Assembly: GCF_001270495.1 (NCBI RefSeq)
Contig: NZ_LGUR01000231.1
Span: 1 to 56,868, forward strand
Direction: 5' to 3'
From: Streptomyces viridochromogenes
GTDB taxonomy: Bacteria; Actinomycetota; Actinomycetes; Streptomycetales; Streptomycetaceae
DNA length: 56,868 bases
Shown here piece by piece: positions 26,888-36,194 of this stretch. The position numbers and the translations under genes were made by a program. Within the stretch, counting starts at the first letter, position 1; every line of letters begins with the position of its first letter. Below the pieces are notes generated by a model. That model did no database searches and was not told the origin of the DNA. It saw nothing but the letters and a program-made list of their open reading frames with translations.

Positions 26888-28678
26888 ATGTCGCGCATAC
26901 GCTCTGTCGCCAGCTCCGCGCTGGGGATCCACCGCCGTACCCTGCTCGCCGCCACCGGTGCGGTCACCCTCTCCGCGGGCGTCGGCTACGCCTTGCGGCC
27001 CACGGAGAGTGAGGCCGCGACCACCACCAGCACCGCGAACGCGCCGGGTGCCGGCACGGGCGACGCCGCCGCCGAGGCCCCTGTCGGTGCCTCCCGCAGG
27101 CTGCCGGCCGCGCTCGCGCCGTACACCAAGGGCACCACCGTCGCCTCGGTCGCCACCCCCACCGGCAGCTCCGGCTACCGCCGGCTCGGCGACGGTCCCG
27201 GCTGGAAGCGGGTCGTCCGCGAGAACCTGGCCGCGGCCAAGCCGGGGCGCGAGAAGCGGCGTACGGCACTCGCCGCCTTCGTCCAGCTCACCGATCTGCA
27301 CCTGATCGACGCCCAGCACCCGCTCCGCCTCGAGTACCTGCGCTCGACGGACGTGCACGCCTGGCGGCCGCAGGAGGCGCTGACCGTGCCCGGCGCGGTG
27401 GCGCTGGTCGAGCGCCTCAACGCGCTGCGGGGCGCCCCCGTCACCGGCGCCCCGCTGCACTTCGCCATGACCACCGGCGACAACACGGACAACAACGCCA
27501 AGTCCGAGCTGGAGTGGTTCCTGACGGTGATGAGCGGCGGCCGCGTCACCCCGAACACGGGTGACCCGCGGCGGTACGAGGGCGTCCAGAACAGCGGCCT
27601 GAAGCTGTACTGGCAGGCCGACGACAGCGTCCGCGACGCCGACAAGCAGCTCGGCTTCCCGCACATCGAGGGCTACCTCGCCGCCGCGATCCGCGAGCTG
27701 CGCAGCCCCGGCCTGAACATCCCCTGGTACTCGACGGTCGGCAACCACGACGCGATGCCGCTCGGCACCTACGCCTCGCACGCCGACTCCTACCTCACCG
27801 ACCTGGCCGTCGGCGGCAAGAAGCTGATGAGCGTGTCGGCGTCGGACGCCAAGAAGCTCCAGGACTCCCTCAAGCAGGACAAGGACCCGAGGGGCACCGT
27901 CTTCAAGGACTTCCTCAAGGCCCACGCCCGCTCGATGCGCTCGGTCACCCCGGACGAGAGCCGGGCCCCGTTCACGCCCCGGGAGTATCTGCAGGCCCAC
28001 CTGAACCCGGCCCACCGCGGCCACGGCCCGGTCGGCCACGGCTACTCGGCGGCCAACCTGGACGCGGGCACCCAGTACTACAGCTTCCGTATCGCCGACG
28101 ACGTCCTCGGCATCAGCCTCGACACCACCGACCCGGGCGGCCACTACGAAGGGTCCATCGGGGCGGCGCAGTTCAAGTGGCTGGACCGGACGCTGCGCGA
28201 GAACAAGGACTCGTACGCGATCGTCTTCAGCCATCACACCAGCAAGACGATGGGCAACCTGCGCCGCGACCCGGCCCGTCCGGGCGAGCGGCGGGTGGGC
28301 GGTGCCGAGGTCGTCGAGCTGCTCGCGAGCCACCGCAACGTCCTCGCCTGGGTGAACGGCCACATCCACAAGAACGTCATCACCCCGCACTCCGCCGCCG
28401 GGGGCCGCTCCTTCTGGGAGATCTCCACCGCCTCCCACGTCGACTTCCCCCAGCTCGCCCGGATCATCGAGGTGGTGGACAACAAGGACGGCACGATCTC
28501 CGTCTTCACCACCCTGATCGAGTCCTCGGCCCCGCACCGCACGAACTTCACCGACCACTCCCAGACCGGACTGGCCGCCCTCTACCGCGAGCTGTCCCTC
28601 AACGCCCCCGGTGCCAGCACCAAGCTGGCGGGGGACCGGAAGGACCGCAACACGGAGCTGGTGCTGAAGAAGGGCTGA
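26888..28678 (+). CDS. Tat-exported metallophosphoesterase (TIGR03767-like)
   Basis: 596 aa. A twin-arginine signal (HRRTLLAATGAVTLSAG) is followed by a calcineurin-like phosphoesterase domain: QLTDLHLIDAQH (metal), TTGDNTDNN, YSTVGNHDA, FSHHTSKT and NGHIHKN are the five metal-binding blocks. It belongs to the actinobacterial subgroup of large secreted phosphoesterases and should hydrolyse a phosphate ester outside the membrane with a dinuclear metal centre. The ATG at 26888 has GGGGAG 7 bases before it; longer frames upstream have no signal peptide. A secreted serine hydrolase follows 101 bp later on the same strand. Confidence 0.9.
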   Translation: MSRIRSVASSALGIHRRTLLAATGAVTLSAGVGYALRPTESEAATTTSTANAPGAGTGDAAAEAPVGASRRLPAALAPYTKGTTVASVATPTGSSGYRRLGDGPGWKRVVRENLAAAKPGREKRRTALAAFVQLTDLHLIDAQHPLRLEYLRSTDVHAWRPQEALTVPGAVALVERLNALRGAPVTGAPLHFAMTTGDNTDNNAKSELEWFLTVMSGGRVTPNTGDPRRYEGVQNSGLKLYWQADDSVRDADKQLGFPHIEGYLAAAIRELRSPGLNIPWYSTVGNHDAMPLGTYASHADSYLTDLAVGGKKLMSVSASDAKKLQDSLKQDKDPRGTVFKDFLKAHARSMRSVTPDESRAPFTPREYLQAHLNPAHRGHGPVGHGYSAANLDAGTQYYSFRIADDVLGISLDTTDPGGHYEGSIGAAQFKWLDRTLRENKDSYAIVFSHHTSKTMGNLRRDPARPGERRVGGAEVVELLASHRNVLAWVNGHIHKNVITPHSAAGGRSFWEISTASHVDFPQLARIIEVVDNKDGTISVFTTLIESSAPHRTNFTDHSQTGLAALYRELSLNAPGASTKLAGDRKDRNTELVLKKG

Positions 28679-28779
28679 AAGCCGCCCAACCGCTGTACAG
28701 ATCCTCAACCTTCGTCCCGCACCCAGGGTCTCCCTCCCCGACCACGCTCGACGTGAGCGGGAAGCAGGGGGAACAGGAC

Positions 28780-30009
28780 ATGACCGTACGGATGACACGC
28801 GCGACCCTGGTGGCGGCGACTGCTGTGGCGTTGTCGGTGGCCCTCGCGGCCCCCGCGGCGGCCACGCCCGCCGGAGCGGGCGGCCACGACGCGACGCGCA
28901 AGGCCATTCAGGCCGCGGTCGACGCCGGTGTGCCCGGCGTGACCGCGACGGGGAAGGACGGGCACCGGACCTGGTCGGCGACGGCCGGCGTCGGCAACCT
29001 CAAGACGGGGAAGCCGCGTTCGGCCGACGACCGCTACCGGGTGGGCAGCATCACCAAGACCTTCGTCGCCACGGTGCTGCTCCAGCTGGAGGCGGAGGGC
29101 AGGCTGTCCCTGGACGACTCGGTGGAGAAGTGGCTGCCGGGCCTGGTCCGGGGCAACGGCCACGACGGCGGCCGGGTCACCCTCCGCCAGCTCCTCAACC
29201 ACACCAGCGGCATCTTCAACTACACGGCCGACGACGACTTCGGCCGAACGTACTTCCTCAAGGACGGCTTCTTCGAGCACCGCTACGACACGCACAGGCC
29301 CGAGGAGCTGGTCGCCCTCGCCATGACCCACAAGCCGGACTTCGAGCCGGGTACGTCGTGGAACTACTCCAACACCAACTTCGTGCTCGCCGGAATGGTG
29401 GTCGAGAAGGTCACGGGCCGCCCGTACGGCGACGCGATCCGCGCGCGCATCATCGAGCCCCTGCACCTGACCGCCACCTCCGTCCCGGGCACCCGCGTGA
29501 CGGTCCCGGGCCCGAGCAGCCGCGCCTACTCCAAGCTGGCCGAGACGGCGACCGGCCCGACCTACGACGTCACGAAGATCAACCCGTCTCTCGCCCACGC
29601 GGCCGGCGAGATGGTCTCCAGCTCCACCGACCTGGGCCGCTTCTACGCGGCCCTCCTGCGCGGCAGGCTCCTCCCGCGCGAGCAGTTGGCCGAGATGACC
29701 ACCACGGTCCCCATGAGCGAGACCAACGGCTACGGGCTCGGCCTGATGAAGGCCGAGCTGACCTGCGGCGTCACGGTCTGGGGCCACGGCGGCGGCATCC
29801 ACGGCTCCATCTCCGAGGCGGTCACGACCAGGGACGGCCGCAAGTCCCTGGCCTTCAACTTCAACGGCGACTGGTCGGGAGACGCGGGGGCGGTGGTCGA
29901 GGCCGAGTTCTGCGGCAAGGAGCCGGTGCGGGCCGGAAGCCGAGCGGGCGCGGACCCGGAGCGCCGAGCCGGTTCGGGCGTGAGGTTCGCGCCGCCGCGG
30001 ATCGGCTGA
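28780..30009 (+). CDS. Secreted serine hydrolase (class C beta-lactamase/DD-peptidase fold)
   Basis: 409 aa with a cleavable signal (ALSVALAAPAAA, cut near residue 29). Active-site motifs are Ser90-x-x-Lys93 (SITK), Tyr196-Ser-Asn and His336-Gly-Gly, matching the S12 family of D-alanyl-D-alanine carboxypeptidases and class C-like esterases. It acts outside the cell on peptidoglycan stems, D-amino acid peptides or esters; true beta-lactamase activity is less likely for this subgroup. The ATG at 28780 has CAGGGGGAACAGG upstream. C-terminal 30 residues are Arg/Pro-rich and probably not part of the fold. Confidence 0.9.
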   Translation: MTVRMTRATLVAATAVALSVALAAPAAATPAGAGGHDATRKAIQAAVDAGVPGVTATGKDGHRTWSATAGVGNLKTGKPRSADDRYRVGSITKTFVATVLLQLEAEGRLSLDDSVEKWLPGLVRGNGHDGGRVTLRQLLNHTSGIFNYTADDDFGRTYFLKDGFFEHRYDTHRPEELVALAMTHKPDFEPGTSWNYSNTNFVLAGMVVEKVTGRPYGDAIRARIIEPLHLTATSVPGTRVTVPGPSSRAYSKLAETATGPTYDVTKINPSLAHAAGEMVSSSTDLGRFYAALLRGRLLPREQLAEMTTTVPMSETNGYGLGLMKAELTCGVTVWGHGGGIHGSISEAVTTRDGRKSLAFNFNGDWSGDAGAVVEAEFCGKEPVRAGSRAGADPERRAGSGVRFAPPRIG

Positions 30010-30054
30010 CCGGCGTTGGGGGAAAGCGGTCTCACCGAGGCGGGCTGAACCGTA

Positions 30055-30079
30055 CATTCGGAATACAGCACTCCGAATG
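30055..30079. promoter_or_regulatory. Inverted repeat before the LLM oxidoreductase
   Basis: CATTCGGA (30055-30062) and TCCGAATG (30072-30079) are perfect 8-bp arms with a 9-base spacer, 21 bp before the start at 30101. They probably form an operator. No adjacent regulator gene explains it, so the cognate factor is encoded elsewhere. Confidence 0.6.
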
Positions 30080-30100
30080 AGGAAAGGCCGCCCCCCAGCG

Positions 30101-31303
30101 ATGAAACTCGACATCTTCAGCGAGATACAGAACCCCCGCCCCTGGCCCGGTGACCACGACCACCAACACCACCGTATCCAGCAGGCGATCGAGCAGGCGG
30201 TGCTCGCCGACGAGCTGGGATACGGCTGTTGGTGGCAGGTCGAGCACCACGGCGCGGAGGAGTTCAGCCTCTCCTCCGCGCCGGAGCTGCTCCTCGCCGC
30301 ACTCTCCCAGCGGACCTCGCGCATACGTCTCGGCCATGCCGCCGTGCTCGCGCCGCGCGAGATCAACCACCCCATCCGGATCGCCGAACGCGCGGCGATG
30401 CTGGACCAGTTGAGCGGCGGGCGGGCGGAGATCGGACTCACCCGGTCGACCCCGCCCGAGTGGCGGCTGTTCGGGGCCGACCCGGCGACGGTGCGGGACC
30501 GGACGCGGGACGCCTTCGAGGCCGTACCGAGGATGTGGACCGGGGACACGTCGGTGAGCGGCGGAGTGCCCGTCGTGCCGGCGCCGTACCAGAGCCCGCA
30601 TCCGCCGCTGTGGCAGGCGGCGTCGAGCCCGGCGTCCTTCGAGGAGGCGGGGCGGCGCGGGGTCGGGGTGCTGGGCACGACCTTGTGGGAGCCGCTGGAC
30701 CGGGTGGCGAGGCTGGTCGAGCTCTACCGGGCGGCCGCCGCGGAATGCCGTGAGCCCGTCGGCGCCGCCGTCAACGACCAGGTCGCCTTCTTCACCTTCG
30801 TGCACTGCGCCGAGACCGACGAGGAGGCCGTGCGGGGCGGCGCGGCGGCCGCCGCGGCCTGGTACACGGCCCGCGCGCTCACCTTCTTCGAGGCGGCCGA
30901 CGCCTTCATGGAGACCATGGAGAGGGAACGGGCCCTCATGGCCGACCCGGCCGGCGGCGGCCTCGCCGGTGAGTTCCTGCGCCGGGAGGCGACAGCGGGA
31001 GGCGGGCCCAGTGCCGCCACGCTGGTCATCGGGCGCATTCTGCAGGGCGAGACGGTCCCCGACGACGAGGTCTACAACGCCCTCGCCGAACAGGACTCCC
31101 TGATAGTCGGCAGCCCCGAGACCGTCCGCAAGAAGCTGCGCGCCTACGCCGACCTGGGCATCGACCGGCTGATGTGCTTCCAGCAGGTGGGTGCGCTGCC
31201 GCACGAGAGCGTGCTGCGGAGCATCCGGCTGGTGGGCGAGCTCATTCCGGAGTTCGACGACTGCGCCACACCCGCGCCCGGGTGGCCTGTTGCGGCAACG
31301 TGA
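30101..31303 (+). CDS. LLM-class flavin-dependent oxidoreductase
   Basis: 400 aa with the bacterial luciferase-like barrel: MKLDIFSEIQNPRPW, WQVEHHGAEEFSL, IRLGHAAVLAPREINHPIRI and QLSGGRAEIGLTR. Such enzymes use reduced FMN or F420 with O2 for monooxygenation, or act as F420 reductases. I choose the ATG at 30101; an upstream ATG at 30077 in frame would add eight residues and overlaps the operator-like repeat. Substrate unknown. Confidence 0.9.
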   Translation: MKLDIFSEIQNPRPWPGDHDHQHHRIQQAIEQAVLADELGYGCWWQVEHHGAEEFSLSSAPELLLAALSQRTSRIRLGHAAVLAPREINHPIRIAERAAMLDQLSGGRAEIGLTRSTPPEWRLFGADPATVRDRTRDAFEAVPRMWTGDTSVSGGVPVVPAPYQSPHPPLWQAASSPASFEEAGRRGVGVLGTTLWEPLDRVARLVELYRAAAAECREPVGAAVNDQVAFFTFVHCAETDEEAVRGGAAAAAAWYTARALTFFEAADAFMETMERERALMADPAGGGLAGEFLRREATAGGGPSAATLVIGRILQGETVPDDEVYNALAEQDSLIVGSPETVRKKLRAYADLGIDRLMCFQQVGALPHESVLRSIRLVGELIPEFDDCATPAPGWPVAAT

Positions 31304-31442
31304 CACATCAGACAGATCTGTAACGAAAGAGAGCACAACGGATGCGGGCGGCGGCGGGTCGTATGAGGCGTGGGGCGGGAAAGCACCGGTTTCCCGGGGT
31401 GACCCGCCCGCGCAAACGACCGCTGACCAGCATGGGGGAATC

Positions 31443-32075
31443 ATGAACGTCCGAGCACGAGGCACCCGACGCACCGCTGCCGCCGCAGCCGCCGCCGTGG
31501 CGGCCGGAGTTGCCGTCGCCCTGGCCGCAGTCCCGGCTGCCGCCGCGTCGACGTCCGACGACACACCGCGGTACCTGGACGCGAGCGAGCTGCCGCCGCA
31601 CCCGACGTCGCCCTGGTACGCCGGCCCCGTCACGTCCGGGCAGCCCGACCCGCTGCCGGCGTGCGGGGGCGACCCGCTGCCGTCGATCGCCGGCCACCGT
31701 CAGTACTGGACCGAGTACGACACCAACGCGACGCAGGTGACGGTGGTGGAGCGCAGCGAGCAGCGGGCCAAGGACTTCGCGGCCCTGCTGCGCAAGGACC
31801 TCGCCGACTGCGCGGCGAAGCTGATGCGGCAGAACCCCGATGTGACCGCCACCGAGAAGTACTACGGCAGGCTGAACGTGGAGGAGGGCGCCCATGTCTA
31901 CGGCATCCACACCACTTCCTCCACGGTGGGGTCCTCCGACATCGGCCTGTACTCGGTCGGTCGGGACGGGGCGACCGTGACACTCGTCAGGTGGGCGCAG
32001 ATGGGCAACTTCCAGCACGCCCAGGTCGCCGACTTCAAGAAGACCACCGTCACGGCCGTCAACAAGCTCTACTGA
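31443..32075 (+). CDS. Secreted protein of unknown function
   Basis: 210 aa. Signal peptide with an Ala-rich core (AVAAGVAVALAAVPAAAA, cleavage near residue 35), then an exported domain with two Cys (PLPACGGDPLP, DLADCAAKLM) likely to be disulfide-bonded. It contains repeated polar beta stretches (ATQVTVVERSEQRAKDFAAL; GIHTTSSTVGSSDIGLYSVG). No known domain recognised. Start ATG 31443 with GGGGGAATC upstream. A terminator follows at 32083-32126. Confidence 0.82.
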   Translation: MNVRARGTRRTAAAAAAAVAAGVAVALAAVPAAAASTSDDTPRYLDASELPPHPTSPWYAGPVTSGQPDPLPACGGDPLPSIAGHRQYWTEYDTNATQVTVVERSEQRAKDFAALLRKDLADCAAKLMRQNPDVTATEKYYGRLNVEEGAHVYGIHTTSSTVGSSDIGLYSVGRDGATVTLVRWAQMGNFQHAQVADFKKTTVTAVNKLY

Positions 32076-32082
32076 ACGGCAT

Positions 32083-32126
32083 GAGGAGGGGCCACCGACG
32101 CCGCCCGGCCCCGGTGGCCCCTCCTC
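32083..32126. terminator. Bidirectional terminator
   Basis: A 15-bp perfect stem (GAGGAGGGGCCACCG, 32083-32097; complement 32112-32126) between the secreted protein gene and the converging AbiEi-like gene. Confidence 0.85.
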
Positions 32127-32157
32127 TCCCCTCCTGGTGCTGCCTCCCGGTCCGTCA

Positions 32158-33207
32158 CTACCTCGGCAGCACCACGACATACGCGGCCGGATCGCGGTCC
32201 GCCGCGGCCATCAGCGCCGTACGGACCACCGCCGCCTGCTGCTCCATCGCGTCCCGGAGCTTCTTCGGGGTGATGTAGACGACCGTGATGCCGAGACGCT
32301 CCAGATGCTCGCGCTTGCGGGCGTACTCAGACCAGAGGGCGTCCTCGTCCTGGCGGGGCGCGCGGGTGTCGAGTTCGACGGCGACGGCCTGGTCGGGCCA
32401 GTAGGCGTCCAGTCCGCCGAGGTGGGGGCCGCCGGGCAGGCGCAGGTCCACGTTCCAGACGGGGTCGGGCAGGCCGTGCACGTGGACCATCTCGTACAGG
32501 CGGTCCTCCGCGATCGCGCGGCCCTCGGCGAGCAGGGAGTCCACCGCGTCCACCACGTGCGGTCGGGAGAGCAGCTTCGCCTGGTTCAACTCGCGTACCA
32601 CCGACGCCGGTTCGCAGTGGCCGGCGCGGACGGCCTCGGTCAGCAGGCGGCGTACGGCGCCCGCGTCCGTCAGTTCGGCCACCGCGTCGGCCAGGGCGCG
32701 GGGGACCGGCGCCACCGGGAGGCCCGTCACCTGCTGGGGGGTGGGCAGCGAGGAGGTGCGCAGGACGCGGGCGCAGCCGGTGGAGCGCAGGCGTCGCATG
32801 CGGGGGACCAGGACGTCGACCGTGTCCAGGGCGGTCAGCGGCGGCGTGGCGGAGAAGCCGTGCAGGGTCAGCGCCGCGAGGCCCGTGATCACCGCGTCGG
32901 GGTAGGCGGGGGCGGCGTGTTCCTCGCCCGGGTTCGGCTGGGACGGCACCCCGGGTGACCGTTCCCGGGCCGCGTACATCAGCACCGCGTGCAGGCGCTC
33001 CTCGCTGGTCGGCGGGCCGGGGTGGAGCAGCAGGACGCCGGGGAGGATCTGCTGCCAGGGACCGCCGGGGCGGCACTGCTCGTTCATCTCGGCGGTCGCC
33101 ACGCCGTGCGACTTCAGCTGGGCGGCCGTCATGACACGGCGGTGCACCTCGGAGAGGTGACGCAGGGGGCGGGGCGAGAGCGGGGGGAGCGGGGCGTTGT
33201 GGTTCAT
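32158..33207 (-). CDS. AbiEi-like antitoxin domain fused to a DUF559/Vsr-like nuclease domain
   Basis: 349 aa. Residues about 15-110 resemble the winged-helix N-terminus of AbiEi-type proteins (LRHLSEVHRRVMTAAQLKSH, then AVITGLAALTLHGF). The C-terminal part has a candidate PD-(D/E)XK core near residues 265-281 (LDAYWPDQAVAVELD: Asp, then ExD), followed by YARKREHLERLGITVVYIT, as in DUF559/Vsr-like nucleases. No AbiEii-type toxin is adjacent. Start ATG 33207. Such orphan fusions occur widely in actinobacteria without a proven role; both defence and housekeeping are open. Domain calls are by eye. Confidence 0.65.
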   Translation of the reverse strand: MNHNAPLPPLSPRPLRHLSEVHRRVMTAAQLKSHGVATAEMNEQCRPGGPWQQILPGVLLLHPGPPTSEERLHAVLMYAARERSPGVPSQPNPGEEHAAPAYPDAVITGLAALTLHGFSATPPLTALDTVDVLVPRMRRLRSTGCARVLRTSSLPTPQQVTGLPVAPVPRALADAVAELTDAGAVRRLLTEAVRAGHCEPASVVRELNQAKLLSRPHVVDAVDSLLAEGRAIAEDRLYEMVHVHGLPDPVWNVDLRLPGGPHLGGLDAYWPDQAVAVELDTRAPRQDEDALWSEYARKREHLERLGITVVYITPKKLRDAMEQQAAVVRTALMAAADRDPAAYVVVLPR

Positions 33208-33321
33208 GACCCGGAGGTTCCCGCGTCCCGTCGGCCCTTTAACCGCTGTTACACGCCCGTCGACAAATACGGACAACCCGGCACTAAAGGACGGATGTTC
33301 GGATGCCGAGTAGGCACGGAA

Positions 33322-33354
33322 AACCCCTGGTCCGTTCGGGTTGGACCAGGGGTT
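33322..33354. terminator. Terminator downstream of the second pepN
   Basis: Stem AACCCCTGGTCC (33322-33333) with complement 33343-33354 and a 9-base loop, 63 bp past the end of the minus-strand aminopeptidase gene. Confidence 0.8.
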
Positions 33355-33416
33355 ACGGCTGCTATTGCCTGAATTCCGTAACGGTCACGGAGGGCCGTGA
33401 TCGTTGGCCAAAGGTC

Positions 33417-36026
33417 TTATGCGGTTGACGCCGATCCGGATGCCGCCGCGTCACACGCCTGCCCCCGCAGCACCCGCGCCAGATCGTCCCGCGCCTCCAG
33501 CACCAGCCGCCGCAGCGCCGGCGCCGCGTCCTCGTGGGCCGTGAGCCACGTGTCCGTGGCGTCCAGCGTGGCCCGCGACTGCTGGAGCCCCGGGAACAGG
33601 CCCTGGACCACGTCCATGCCGATCTGGATCGACCGCTCCGCCCACAGCCGCTCGATCGCCGCGAAGTACTTCTCGGCGTACGGCGCGAGCAGCTCCCGCT
33701 GGGACGGCTGGGTGAGGCCGGCGATGGTCGCCTCGACCAGGGCGTTGGACAGCGCGTCGGACTCCACGACCTGCGCCCACGCCTGGGCCTTCACCGCCTC
33801 CGAGGGCCGGGCGGCGAGGCACCGGACCTGGTGACGCTTGCCGGACGCCGTGTCGTCCCGGGCCAGTTCGGCCGCCAGTGCCGACTCGTCCACCACACCG
33901 TGCGCGGCCAGCGGCTCCAGGAACGACCAGCGCAGCTCCTGGTCGACGTCCAGCCCCTCGATCTTCTCCGTGCCCTCCAGCAGCCCCCGCAGCAGCCCCA
34001 GGTCCTCCGCCCGCGACGCCACCGACGCGAGGAACCGCGCCCACGCCAACTGCTGCTCGCTGCCCGGCTCGGCCGCCCGCAGCTCCCGCAGGCCACACTC
34101 CGCCAGCAGCCGTTCGCCGGTCGTGCGCCACGCGGGCGCCGCGTAGTGGACCAGGGACGAGTCCGCCCACGAGTGCAGCACCTGGAGCACACCGATGTCG
34201 GACTCGCGGCCCGCGAACCGCAGCACCAGGTCCACGAAGTCCCGCGCCGGCAGCAGCGCGTCCCGCGTCATGTTCCACAGCGCCGACCAGCACAGGGCCC
34301 GGGCCAGCGGGTCGGTCATGTCGCCGAGACCGGCACGCAGCGTCGCCAGCGACGTCTCGTCGAAACGGGTCTTGCAGTACGTCAGGTCGTCGTCGTTGAC
34401 CAGCACCAGCTCCGGGGCCTGCGCGCCCGCCAGCTCCCCCACGACCGTCCGCGGACCCTCGACGTCCACCTCGGCCTGCGCGTACCGCTCCAACGCCCCG
34501 TCCGCGCCCCGCCGGTACAGGCCCACGGCGATCCGGTGCGGGCGCAGCTCGGGGTGCGACTCGGGGGCCTCCTGCACCACCGCCAGCTCGTCGATCCGGC
34601 CCTCGGCGTCCAGCAGCACCTGCGGGGTCAGCGAGTTCACGCCGGCCGTCTGCAGCCAGGTGCGCGCCCACGCGCCCATGTCCCGGCCACTGGTCTCCTC
34701 CAGTACCGACAGCAGATCGCCGAGGCGCGTGTTGCCGTACGCGTGCCGCTTGAAGTAGCGCCGCGCGCCCTCCAGGAACGCGTCCTGCCCGGCGTACGCC
34801 ACGAGCTGCTTCAGCACGGAAGCCCCCTTGGCGTAGGTGATGCCGTCGAAGTTGAGCTTCGCGTCCTCCAGGTCACGGATGTCCGCCGTGATCGGATGCG
34901 TGGAGGGCAGCTGGTCGGCGCGGTACGCCCACGCCTTGCGCCGGTTGGCGAAGGTGATCCAGCCGCCCTTGAAGCGGGTCGCCCCGACCAGCGCGAACGC
35001 GCCCATGAAGTCGGCGAAGGACTCCTTCAGCCACAGGTCGTCCCACCACTCCATGGTGACCAGGTCACCGAACCACATGTGCGCCATCTCGTGCAGGATG
35101 ACGTTCGTCCGGCGCTCGTACGACGCCTGCGTCACCTTGCCGCGGAAGATGTACTCCTCCCGGAACGTCACCATCCCCGGGTTCTCCATCGCGCCGAGGT
35201 TGTACTCGGGCACGAACGCCTGGTCGTACTTCCCGAAGGGGTACGGATAGTCGAAGTGGTCGTGGAAGAAGTCCAGGCCCTGCTTGGTGACCAGGAAGAC
35301 GTCGTCGGCGTCGAAGTAGGGCGCGAGACCCTTGCGGCACATCGCCCCGAGGGGGATCTCCAGCGTCGTGCCGTCGGCGAACGTGCGCGCGTACGAGTCC
35401 GTGACGTAGTGGTACGGGCCGGCCACGATGCACGTGATGTACGTCGAGATCGGCTTCGTCTCCGCGAACCGCCACACCCCGTCCGTCTGCGAGCCCGCCC
35501 CGTTGCTCCACACCGTCCAGCCCTCGGGCGCCCGCACCTCGAAGCGGAACGGCGCCTTGAGGTCCGGCTGCTCGAAGTTCGCGAAGACGCGGCGGGAGTC
35601 GGCCGGCTCGTACTGCGTGTAGAGGTAGACCTCGCCGTCCTCGGGGTCGACGAAGCGGTGCAGGCCCTCACCGGTACGGGAGTAGGCGCACTGGGCGTCG
35701 ACGACGAGCTCGTTGTCGGCGGCCAGGTCCTCCAGGACGATCCGCGAGCCGTCGAACACCTCACTCGGGTCCAGATCCCTGCCGTTGAGGGAGACGGCCG
35801 TCACACTCGGCGCGATCAGGTCGGCGAAGCTGGTGGCGCCCGGCTCGGCACAGCGGAAGCGGATCGTGGTGACCGAGCGGAAGGTGCGCGGCGCCCGGCT
35901 CCCGGAGTCCCCGGCGCCCGCGTCGCCGAGCGCGGAGCGCACGTCGAGGGACACGTCGTACCCGTCGACGGCCAGCAGGGCGGCCCGCTCCCGGGCCTCG
36001 TCACGGGACAGATTCTCACCGGGCAC
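33417..36026 (-). CDS. pepN2: Aminopeptidase N paralogue (M1 family)
   Basis: 869 aa, same architecture as the protein at 17220-19799: GAMEN near residue 280, HEMAHMWFGDLVTMEWW near 310, and the Glu ligand in LKESFADF 18 residues on. The two differ by an insertion after residue 35 (ALGDAGAGDSGSRAP) and in the C-terminal domain. Start GTG 36026 (VPGENLSRDEARERAALL) with GGGAG upstream. Cytosolic metallo-aminopeptidase; why the organism keeps two copies 16 kb apart is not evident. Divergent from the DsbA-fold gene. Confidence 0.93.
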   Translation of the reverse strand: MPGENLSRDEARERAALLAVDGYDVSLDVRSALGDAGAGDSGSRAPRTFRSVTTIRFRCAEPGATSFADLIAPSVTAVSLNGRDLDPSEVFDGSRIVLEDLAADNELVVDAQCAYSRTGEGLHRFVDPEDGEVYLYTQYEPADSRRVFANFEQPDLKAPFRFEVRAPEGWTVWSNGAGSQTDGVWRFAETKPISTYITCIVAGPYHYVTDSYARTFADGTTLEIPLGAMCRKGLAPYFDADDVFLVTKQGLDFFHDHFDYPYPFGKYDQAFVPEYNLGAMENPGMVTFREEYIFRGKVTQASYERRTNVILHEMAHMWFGDLVTMEWWDDLWLKESFADFMGAFALVGATRFKGGWITFANRRKAWAYRADQLPSTHPITADIRDLEDAKLNFDGITYAKGASVLKQLVAYAGQDAFLEGARRYFKRHAYGNTRLGDLLSVLEETSGRDMGAWARTWLQTAGVNSLTPQVLLDAEGRIDELAVVQEAPESHPELRPHRIAVGLYRRGADGALERYAQAEVDVEGPRTVVGELAGAQAPELVLVNDDDLTYCKTRFDETSLATLRAGLGDMTDPLARALCWSALWNMTRDALLPARDFVDLVLRFAGRESDIGVLQVLHSWADSSLVHYAAPAWRTTGERLLAECGLRELRAAEPGSEQQLAWARFLASVASRAEDLGLLRGLLEGTEKIEGLDVDQELRWSFLEPLAAHGVVDESALAAELARDDTASGKRHQVRCLAARPSEAVKAQAWAQVVESDALSNALVEATIAGLTQPSQRELLAPYAEKYFAAIERLWAERSIQIGMDVVQGLFPGLQQSRATLDATDTWLTAHEDAAPALRRLVLEARDDLARVLRGQACDAAASGSASTA

Positions 36027-36194
36027 GAGTGGCGCTCCCTCGGGTGGTGTTCAGTATGCGGACAGCGCTGATCCTGCCATGCGCTCCTGGTCCGCGGCAC
36101 CGGCGCCACAGTCGTACGGCACCGGGAATGACCGGGCTGGAAGCGGCGTTCCCCAGACGTTCCGCGGACACACCCTTGCCTCATGAGGAGAGAC

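Noticed and set aside
28780..30009. Antibiotic-resistance beta-lactamase
   Set aside because: The SxxK/YSN/HGG motifs fit the broad S12 carboxypeptidase/esterase group; nothing indicates lactamase specificity.
33534..36071. Long open frame (845 codons) on the plus strand opposite the second aminopeptidase gene
   Set aside because: It is a shadow of a GC-rich gene: Arg/Gly/Val-rich, no motifs, while the opposite strand has complete M1 catalytic motifs.
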